Assembly (NCBI RefSeq): GCF_001613405.1
Contig: NZ_BDCH01000028.1
Span: forward strand, 1 to 64,000
Reading direction: 5' to 3'
Length of the DNA: 64,000 bases
Source: Nocardia crassostreae
GTDB lineage: Bacteria; Actinomycetota; Actinomycetes; Mycobacteriales; Mycobacteriaceae
Under the pieces are notes generated by a model. It was not told where the DNA came from and made no database searches. It saw only the letters and a program-made list of their open reading frames with translations. This document shows positions 55,548-62,594 of this stretch, one piece after another (position 1 is the first letter of the stretch; each line of letters starts with the position of its first letter). A program made the position numbers and the translations under genes.

Positions 55548-57221
55548 ATGCTCGCTCCGGGCTCCGTCCTAGGCGGCTACCGCCTCGAGCGAGTACTGGG
55601 CAGCGGTGGGATGGGAACGGTCTATCTGGCCGCCCATCCCACCCTGCCCCGCCGCGACGCGGTGAAGGTGCTGTGGCCGCATCTGACGGCGGACCCCGAG
55701 TACCGGGCCCGGTTCGAGCGCGAAGCGAATGTGGCTGCCGCGCTGGACCATCCGAATATCGTGTCGGTATACGACCGGGGCGAGGATCAGGGCTGCCTGT
55801 GGCTGGCGTTGCAGTATGTGCGCGGCGAGGACGCCGCCGTCGCCGTCGACCGTGAGCCCGGCGGCATGCCCCCGGAACGCGCGCTGCGGATCGTCACCGA
55901 GATCGGCAAGGGGCTCGACCACGCGCACCGGCGCAATCTGCTGCACCGCGATGTCAAACCCGCCAATTTCCTGCTCGCACCGCAGGAACACGGCGCCGAG
56001 CGAGTCCTGTTGTCGGACTTCGGAATCGCCAGACCCCATGACGCCGCCACCGAAATCACCCGCACGGGAACCTTTCTCGGCACCGTCGCCTTCGCGTCAC
56101 CGGAGCAGTTCTCGGAAGGGGAGCTGGACCCGAGAACCGATATCTACGGCCTCGGCTGCTCGTTCTATCGCCTCCTGACCGGTCGGAACCCGTACCCCGG
56201 TCCGCAACCGCTGACGATAATGATCGGGCACCTGACCAAGCCGCCGCCCCGTCCCAGCACGGTGCGGCCCGATGTGCCCTCGGCGCTGGACGAGGTCATC
56301 GCCACGGTGCTGGCCAAGGACCCGGCACACCGATTCGGCAGTTGCCTCGAATTCACCACCGCCGCCGCGGCGGCGCTCGGAGAACACACCGCACCGAGTG
56401 CTCCGGTGCGTCCGATCGCCCTCGGTGGCGGACTGCGGGTCTCGGAACGTCGCGTACTGCCCGCGCATGTTCATCGGGACGAGTTGCTGGACATGGCCGG
56501 AATCTACGGGATCGCTCAGGGGCCGACCCGCGCGGTCGTCGGCCTCGGTGAGTCCGATCTCGGGCCGGTCGCCCTGGACTTCGGCGCCGATCCACATCTC
56601 ATGATTCTCGGCGAGGCGGGGTGTGGCAAAACCACCTTGCTGCACAACATCATCCGGGGCATTGCGGACAACTTGACCGCGTATCAGGCTCGATTCGTTC
56701 TGGTGGACTACCGGCGGACGCTGCTCGGCGTGGTGGAAGGCGATCAACTGGCGGGCTATTCCACCCACGCGACGAGTTGCGCCACGATGATCAGGGAGAT
56801 GGTCGAGTATCTCTCCCGGCGCATTCCCGGCCCCGGCGTGACATCGCAACAGCTACGGGACCGCAACTGGTGGTCGGGGCCCGAAATCTACGTGATCGTC
56901 GATGATCACGAACTCGTAGTCACCGGTGCGGGGAGTCCCGTGACGCCGCTGCTCGAATATCTGCCACTGGCACACGACATAGGTCTGCACGTGATCGTCG
57001 CGAGTCGCGCCAGAGGCAAGTCCCGCTCCTTGATCGGCGACGAACTCCTCGGCGCGCTGACGGACCACTCGGGCGACGCTGTTCTCATGAGCATGCCGGA
57101 CGAGGACGGCGAGATCGTCGGCGATGTGCGTCCGAAGACCTTGCCGCCCGGCCGCGGCATCCTGGTCGGCCGGAGCCGCAGGAAGCAACTGATCCAAGTC
57201 GCGAACCTGCCCGGTTCGTAA
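55548..57221 (+). CDS. Ser/Thr protein kinase fused to an EccC-type ATPase domain
   Basis: 557 residues, intact. Residues 1-270 are a PknB-type kinase: glycine loop GSGGMG (18-23), lysine K40, catalytic HRDVKPAN (H133-N140), DFG (157-159) and ASPEQ. A 60-residue linker without a transmembrane helix leads to residues 325-557, which match the third EccC ATPase domain: Walker A GEAGCGKTT (355-363), LVDYRRTLLG, LPGPGVTSQQLR-like hinge, Walker B IYVIVDDH (447-454) and LPPGRGILVGR near the end. Normal PknB kinases have a membrane helix and PASTA repeats, and EccC has two more ATPase domains; both are missing. The EccC third domain binds the export signal of EsxB-type substrates, so the fusion may couple substrate recognition to phosphorylation (inference). 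ATG at 55548 lies 3 bases behind the EccC remnant. Confidence 0.88.
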   Translation: MLAPGSVLGGYRLERVLGSGGMGTVYLAAHPTLPRRDAVKVLWPHLTADPEYRARFEREANVAAALDHPNIVSVYDRGEDQGCLWLALQYVRGEDAAVAVDREPGGMPPERALRIVTEIGKGLDHAHRRNLLHRDVKPANFLLAPQEHGAERVLLSDFGIARPHDAATEITRTGTFLGTVAFASPEQFSEGELDPRTDIYGLGCSFYRLLTGRNPYPGPQPLTIMIGHLTKPPPRPSTVRPDVPSALDEVIATVLAKDPAHRFGSCLEFTTAAAAALGEHTAPSAPVRPIALGGGLRVSERRVLPAHVHRDELLDMAGIYGIAQGPTRAVVGLGESDLGPVALDFGADPHLMILGEAGCGKTTLLHNIIRGIADNLTAYQARFVLVDYRRTLLGVVEGDQLAGYSTHATSCATMIREMVEYLSRRIPGPGVTSQQLRDRNWWSGPEIYVIVDDHELVVTGAGSPVTPLLEYLPLAHDIGLHVIVASRARGKSRSLIGDELLGALTDHSGDAVLMSMPDEDGEIVGDVRPKTLPPGRGILVGRSRRKQLIQVANLPGS

Positions 57222-57236
57222 ACGAGCCGTTTTCGC

Positions 57237-57824
57237 CTATCCGGCGTGGAGTTGAGGGCGGGCCGGGAGGGCGGGTTGGGTCTGGTTTGTCCAGGTGGGA
57301 AGCCAACCGGCGGTGGGTCTTTCGAAAAGGGCTCTTGACGGGCCGGTGGCTTCGGGGCCTGCTATGCGGACGAGGGTGAAGCCCACGCGGCGGTAGTAGT
57401 CGTGGAGGGCGTGGTTGGTGGTCCAGGCGTCGAGGCGGACCCAGGGGAGGGAGAGGTCGCGGGCCTGGCGGGTGGCGTGGGCCAGGAGGGCCTCGCCTAT
57501 GTGGTTTCCGGCGTAGCGGAGGTCGACGATCATGTAGTGGACGATGAGGGAGGACGAGAGTTCGACGGGCGTCCAGAGGCCTTGGTCGGCGCGGTTGTTC
57601 AGGGTGATGGTGCCCGCGGGGTGGCCGTCGACCTCGGCTATCCAGGTTTCGCCATTGTGGACCGAGGTGGCCACAGACCGGACGAAGGTCTCGATGGGGA
57701 GACCTCGTCCGGCCCTGGTCCATTGGTCGCTGCCGCGGGCCGCCAGCCAGTGGGTGCGTTGGAGACGGAGCCTGGTGATGGTTCCCAGATCTCCGATGCG
57801 GGCCGGGCGGAGGTGCGGGTTCAT
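57237..57824 (-). CDS. GNAT-family N-acetyltransferase
   Basis: About 195 residues from ATG at 57824. ARIGDLGTITRLR, IVHYMIVDLRYAGNHIGEALLAHATRQA (acetyl-CoA loop) and LDAWTTNHALHDYYRRVGF give the GNAT fold. Substrate unknown. The ATG overlaps the GntR stop (ATGA), so the acetyltransferase is coupled to the regulator gene. The last 35 residues (LPTWTNQTQPALPARPQ) are an extra tail. Confidence 0.85.
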   Translation of the reverse strand: MNPHLRPARIGDLGTITRLRLQRTHWLAARGSDQWTRAGRGLPIETFVRSVATSVHNGETWIAEVDGHPAGTITLNNRADQGLWTPVELSSSLIVHYMIVDLRYAGNHIGEALLAHATRQARDLSLPWVRLDAWTTNHALHDYYRRVGFTLVRIAGPEATGPSRALFERPTAGWLPTWTNQTQPALPARPQLHAG

Positions 57825-58660
57825 GGCGAGCCGGGTAGGAGCGAACTTCCGAAGGAGTGGGAATTGCCTGGGGGACAAGGGGCCCCGAGGGATTTGCGGA
57901 TGAGTTCGATGCCCGGATCGTCGCCCAGTTCGTAGGCGAGGCGATTGCGGGCGGCGGTGGAACGGTGACGGGTCACCCGGGTGATGCGCTCGCTGTTCGC
58001 GCCGATGCGGAGATGGTCGAGCAGGATGGTGCCGGGACCCACCCCGAGCACGGCCGCCTCCTCCACGGTGGCGGGACGCGACACCACGGTGTCGCGGTGT
58101 GCCGTCTCGGCCAAGCCGCGGTCGGCCAGGCGCCGGGTGGTGCCCTCCGGAATATCGTGCGGGACGTCAATCCCGGTGGCCTCCGCGAGATCTCGCGGAT
58201 AGAAGCTGACCTTCCAGGACCACGGCTCATTGTCCAGGTACTGCATGACGGTGCGTGACACCACCCAGGAATCCTTCTCCACTCCCAGCCAGTGCGCCAC
58301 CTCCGGACTGGCCGGTTCCATACGCGCACTGATCTGTTTGGACGGCTCCCGGCCCGCCTCGCGCGCTATCTCGACGAAGATATCGTGCGGGGTTTTCGGT
58401 CTGTCCGGCCGAATATGGTTGGTGACAACGGATTCCAGCACTTCCTGACTGCGAACGATCGTTCCTCTGGAAGTGGCCGTTTAGACCAGATTCTCGGCGA
58501 CCAGGAGCTGAATGGCATTGCGAGCCGTCGTGATCGAGACATTCATCTGATCCGCCAGCTCGTTGTGGCTTGGTAGTCGATCGCCCGGTTTCCATTTGCC
58601 GGCGCGGATCTCCTCGCGGAGGAGGTCTGCGATCCGTTGATATCTCGGACCGTCACCCAT
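57821..58660 (-). pseudogene. GntR/HutC-type regulator interrupted by an in-frame TAA
   Basis: ATG at 58660 has AGGAGCGAC immediately upstream. The N-terminal winged helix (YQRIADLLREEIRAGKWKPGDRLPSHNELADQMNVS) is followed by a TAA at 58481-58483 at ENLV-stop-TATSRGTIV, in the wing of the DNA-binding domain. The same frame then continues as a UTRA effector domain (PEVAHWLGVEKDSWVVSRTVMQYLDNEPW). Intact length would be about 279 residues, normal for HutC-type regulators. As written the DNA-binding and effector domains are separated, so repression is probably lost. Divergent from the DUF4254 gene. Confidence 0.8.
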
Positions 58661-58726
58661 GTCGCTCCTGGGTTGTTGCTTCAAGGCACCGAAGTCTACT
58701 CCGGTGGACGAACCGCCGTGTAAGGC

Positions 58727-58754
58727 TTGACAGCCAGGTTTAGAAGTTTATTGT
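58727..58754 (+). promoter_or_regulatory. Promoter of the DUF4254 gene
   Basis: TTGACA (58727-58732), a perfect -35, and TATTGT (58749-58754) with a 16-base spacer, predicting transcription from about 58761 towards the DUF4254 gene. Confidence 0.6.
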
Positions 58755-58793
58755 AATGAACGTCCTGAATGCGGTGTTGTTCATTCGATGAAC
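58755..58793 (+). promoter_or_regulatory. Candidate GntR operator
   Basis: GTTCATTCGATGAAC (58779-58793) is a perfect 15-base palindrome, and a matching half-site AATGAAC lies at 58755-58761 near the expected transcription start. HutC/GntR proteins bind such spaced dyads. It sits 10 bases before the DUF4254 start and upstream of gntR. Confidence 0.55.
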
Positions 58794-58803
58794 GCGAGGC
58801 AAC

Positions 58804-59350
58804 GTGGCTGGTTCGGAGACATCTAATACGGTCGTTGTGGAATTGCCCGACGTGTCCCCGCAGTATGCGGACATTGAGGCGCAAACCCTCGCAACCGGGC
58901 TATTGCCGACCTCCGACCTCCGACCTACTCCTGCGCGCATGCCGCGGTCACCGCGTCATCGGCGGGCCATTGTTGTGGTTCGCCCATGACCTCGCGGTGC
59001 TCCACGAGAAGCGCCTGGTAGGCCGGGGCGGTACGGGGCCGGAGACGGATCCGGTCTCGATCATCGAAAACAAGCGCCGCCGAATCGAATTGGTCATGGC
59101 CATCGACGATTGGATCGTGCGCTCGGTACCCCAGCATCGGCTGGGCGCGACGCTACACACCGAAACCGTCGGGTCGGTCATCGATCGGCTGGCAGAGGCG
59201 TCGGTCCGGGCCCACCACGCGTTGATGACCCTCGACGCCAATGACGAAATGCTGCACGGGGTTTGGCATCATTTGGCTGAATTGTCCGATGCCTACGACG
59301 ATCTCGTCCGCGATGTGCTCGCCGGACGACGTCGGCTGCCCGCCTGGTAG
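58804..59350 (+). pseudogene. DUF4254 protein, frameshifted by a 7-bp tandem duplication
   Basis: GTG at 58804 starts AGSETSNTVVVELPDVSPQ and runs in frame +1 to LLPTSD. CTCCGAC is then present twice (58911-58917 and 58918-58924). Removing one copy joins LLPTSD directly to LLLRACRGHRVIGGPLLWF in frame +2, which continues as a full DUF4254 domain: HEKRLVGR, ENKRRRIELVMAIDDWIV, LHTETVGSVIDRLAE and DVLAGRRRLPAW to the TAG at 59350. About 179 residues if restored. DUF4254 function is unknown. The duplicated 7-mer is the kind of slippage event that can revert. Confidence 0.8.
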
Positions 59351-59419
59351 ACGGTGCCGGGAGTCCCGGCGGAGCCCCAAGGGCGGGCCCCGGCGGGGCG
59401 ACGGTGGTGATCTCGGCGA

Positions 59420-60784
59420 TCAGACCAAGCTGCGTTCGGCCACGATGGCGGCCGCGGCGTGCTTACCCATGCGCACCGCGCCGTCGACGTGCTGGAACCC
59501 GTGCCCGGCCAGATCCGAGCAAGCGAAATGCATCGGCCCGATGGGGTCGCGATGGTCGCGCCCGTAGCGGGTCAGGCCGCCGAGGTCGAAGCTGACGCCA
59601 TAGGCGCCGCGCGTCCATTCCTCTGCGCCCCAGTCGGATTCGTAGTAAACGTCCGGATTCCCGGCCTCGGGTCCGAGATAGCGGACCAGACAATCCACTG
59701 CGGCCTGCTTGCGCTGCGCCGCGTCCATGGCGAAGAACGCGTCGGCCTGCTCGTGCGCGATGAAACCGACCAGCGCGCCGTTGTCCGCGCCGTGGTTGGT
59801 GTTGTCGTACACCTCCGACACCATGTCGGTATCGCTGAAACCGGTTCCCGACAAACCCTTTTCCCGCCAGAACGGCGTCGGGTACACCGCGTGCACCTTG
59901 ACCACGAACCCGAAGGACATGTGCTGATACATCTGGTGCCTGCGCCGCGGCAGCGGCGGATCGAAACTGATGCAGGAGTACAGATTCGGCGGCACCGCCA
60001 GGATCACCCGGGCCGCGTGCACCTCCAGCCCGCCGTCAGCGTACACGGTGACGCCGCTCTCGGACCACTCCACCCGCCGCACCGGCGAGTTCAGGTGCAG
60101 ATCATCGCCGATGACCGCGGCCAGCCGCTGCGACACCTGCTGCATACCGCCCACGACCCGCTTGTCGAGCATGAAGCTGTCGGTGGCCAGCGCGGTATAG
60201 GAACCCTGCGCCGCCGCCATCTGCAGCGCCTGCAGCGTCGAGAAGGTGTGCGCTGGCTTGGTCAGCATGGCCCCGGACACGAAGAACGCCACGGTCTCCC
60301 GCGCGTACTCGTTATCGGACTGCCGCTCCAGCCACAGGCTGAACGGGATCGAATCCAGCTCCGCGGCAAGCGGATGCGCCCACGGCTGCTCGGCCCCGAC
60401 CTCGGCGGCCAGTTCGTCGAGCAGTGCGATGGGCCGATCGATCTCGGCGGCGGTCTCCGGCGCGGCCGGGAACACGTCACCGGTGAACTGCTGCCGGGTC
60501 CCGTCGGCGGCCAGGTACACCGACTCGCCCTCGCGATACCGGCTGAAGGTCTCCAGTCCGAGCTCGGCGACCAGCTCCAGCGCCGCGGTGTGATGCGGCG
60601 ACAGCCACTGCCCGCCGATCTCGATCATCGCGCCGTCGATGTCCCCGGTCCAGGTGCGTCCGCCCACCCGGTCCCGCGCCTCCAGCACGGTCACGGACAG
60701 ACCCGATTTACGCAATTCCACGGCGGCGGTCAGACCGGAGGGCCCGGCTCCGACGACCACGACGTCACGAGTGATGACAGGCAC
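59420..60784 (-). CDS. puo: Putrescine oxidase (FAD amine oxidase)
   Basis: 454 residues from GTG at 60784 with AAGGAG 5 bases upstream; a longer reading to 60898 is not homologous. The FAD fold VVVVGAGPSGLTAAVELRK and GRTWTGDIDGAMIEIGGQW, then FSRYREGESVYL, MYQHMSFGFVVKVHAVY, EVYDNTNHG and VYYESDWGAEEWTRGAYGVSFDLGGL follow the Kocuria/Rhodococcus putrescine oxidase closely. It oxidises putrescine to 4-aminobutanal with release of ammonia and hydrogen peroxide. Downstream of the APC permease gene on the same strand and near the aldehyde dehydrogenase, it makes a putrescine degradation cluster. Confidence 0.9.
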   Translation of the reverse strand: MPVITRDVVVVGAGPSGLTAAVELRKSGLSVTVLEARDRVGGRTWTGDIDGAMIEIGGQWLSPHHTAALELVAELGLETFSRYREGESVYLAADGTRQQFTGDVFPAAPETAAEIDRPIALLDELAAEVGAEQPWAHPLAAELDSIPFSLWLERQSDNEYARETVAFFVSGAMLTKPAHTFSTLQALQMAAAQGSYTALATDSFMLDKRVVGGMQQVSQRLAAVIGDDLHLNSPVRRVEWSESGVTVYADGGLEVHAARVILAVPPNLYSCISFDPPLPRRRHQMYQHMSFGFVVKVHAVYPTPFWREKGLSGTGFSDTDMVSEVYDNTNHGADNGALVGFIAHEQADAFFAMDAAQRKQAAVDCLVRYLGPEAGNPDVYYESDWGAEEWTRGAYGVSFDLGGLTRYGRDHRDPIGPMHFACSDLAGHGFQHVDGAVRMGKHAAAAIVAERSLV

Positions 60785-60894
60785 GAGAGCTCCTTGCTGA
60801 ACATCGAAGTTCGGATAACCCGAAGATTGCTGATTCCAGTATGTGCGCAGGTGAGGGCTCTCGCCCGCGCCGGAACGGTGAAGTAGCCGATGAC

Positions 60895-62451
60895 TCATTC
60901 GACAGATCGGCGTGCGGGCGTGGGCAGTGGCTCACCCGATACCGCGCGCGGCAGGGTGCGGCCGCGGAAGTACTCCGGATCCTGCCAGCGGGCAATGAGC
61001 ATGAGCACCGCGCCCAGCGCCAGAATGCCGAAGCCCAGGTAGAACACCAGGCCGATGCCGAAGATGGACGCACCGCTGCCGACCTCGGGCTTCACGCTCT
61101 CCCCGACCGAGATGCCGAAGATGATGAGCAGCATGGCGCCGCCCAGCAGCGGGAACGCCAGCTTGAAGAGGAAATCGCGGGCCGAGGCGAACCACCGCTT
61201 GCGGAAGTACCAGACGCAGGCGAAGGCGGTGATGCCGTAGTACCAGCAGATCATGATGCCCATGGCGGCAATGGTGTCCATGAGGACGTTCTCCGACAGC
61301 AGCGCGGTAATGGCGTAGAAGGCGCCCGCCACGACCGCGGCCACGGCGGTCGCGAAACGCGGCACCTGATAGGTCGGATGCACCGCGGCGAACCGCTCGG
61401 GCAACGCCCGGTAGGCGCTCATGGCCAGCATGGCGCGCGCGGCGGGCAGGAAGGTGGCCTGCAGGCTGGCGACGGCCGAGGCCAGCACGGCGGTGTAGAG
61501 CAGCAGTTCCCCGGCGCCGCCGAGCACGGGTTCGGCCAGTGCGCCGAAGACATTGCCCGAGTTATCCGGATTCCCGAGCCCCACACCGGTTTCCCCGGTC
61601 CCGGCGTACCACATGAGCGCCACGGCCAGCAGCAGATAGGTGCCCAGCACGGTCAGAATGGACAGCAGTCCGGCCCGGCCCGGTGTGCGCTTGGGATCCT
61701 TGCACTCCTCGCCCAGGGTGAGCGCGGTGTCCCAGCCCCAGAACAGGAACACCGAGCCGACCAGGCCGATGGCGAACGCGCCCAGGGTGATTCCGGTGAA
61801 CGGGTTGAACCAGTCGATATCGAAGCTCAGCCCGGACGGGGCGTCGCCGGAGAGGGCGTGGAACAGCGCCACGCCCGCGAACAGCAGCAGCACGGTCAGC
61901 TGGAAGCCGACCAGGATCTTCTGCGCGCGTTCGCTGGAGGTGATGCCGCGGCTCGCGGCCCAACCGGCTGCTGCCAGAAATGCCAGAGTTGTCGCGATAT
62001 TCACGAGCTTATTGCCGCCGAGATCGGCAATGGTTGTCGAATTCGTCAGCCTGCCCAAGATCAAATACAGGAATTCCGCACCCACGGCCGAGATATTGGC
62101 GAGCACGATGATCACCGCGATCACCGAACCCCAACCGGCCATCCAACCCACATACGGTCCCAGCGCCCGCGCCGACCATGTGAACGACGCCCCGCAATCC
62201 GGAGTTTCGGCATTGAATTCGCGATAGGCGTATGCGGCCAGGAACATCGGGATGAATCCGGCAATCAGCAATGCCGGCATCTTCAGGCCGACCGCTGCCA
62301 CGATCAAACCCAGACTGGCGGTGGTCGTATAGGCCGGTGCGATGGATGCGATGCTGAGCACCGCACCCGCAAAAGTACCGACCTTATTGGTCGCCAATCC
62401 TTTGCCGCCAGGAGCGGAAAGATCGTCCCCCGTTTGTTTTTGCACGAGCAT
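60895..62451 (-). CDS. APC-family amino acid/polyamine permease
   Basis: 518 residues, about 12 hydrophobic helices. The start region LATNKVGTFAGAVLSIASIAPAYTTTASLG and the first-helix GxG motif, FTWSARALGPYVGWMAGW, and VFLFWGWDTALTLGEECKDPKRTPGRAG match amino acid/polyamine/organocation transporters of the GABA/putrescine importer type. ATG at 62451. With putrescine oxidase and succinate-semialdehyde dehydrogenase on the same strand it most likely imports putrescine or GABA (inference from neighbours). Confidence 0.87.
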   Translation of the reverse strand: MLVQKQTGDDLSAPGGKGLATNKVGTFAGAVLSIASIAPAYTTTASLGLIVAAVGLKMPALLIAGFIPMFLAAYAYREFNAETPDCGASFTWSARALGPYVGWMAGWGSVIAVIIVLANISAVGAEFLYLILGRLTNSTTIADLGGNKLVNIATTLAFLAAAGWAASRGITSSERAQKILVGFQLTVLLLFAGVALFHALSGDAPSGLSFDIDWFNPFTGITLGAFAIGLVGSVFLFWGWDTALTLGEECKDPKRTPGRAGLLSILTVLGTYLLLAVALMWYAGTGETGVGLGNPDNSGNVFGALAEPVLGGAGELLLYTAVLASAVASLQATFLPAARAMLAMSAYRALPERFAAVHPTYQVPRFATAVAAVVAGAFYAITALLSENVLMDTIAAMGIMICWYYGITAFACVWYFRKRWFASARDFLFKLAFPLLGGAMLLIIFGISVGESVKPEVGSGASIFGIGLVFYLGFGILALGAVLMLIARWQDPEYFRGRTLPRAVSGEPLPTPARRSVE

Positions 62452-62594
62452 GAAAGCTCCTCGAGCAGGGGTCTGGTGCCGGTGAAGGCTGGTGGGAGGC
62501 TCGCACCGGCACCGCGCCGCGGTGGTGAAACCGACCCGGATGGTCGGGTGGGCACGGATTCCGGCGCAGGGGCCGGCGTGCCGCGAGAATGACG

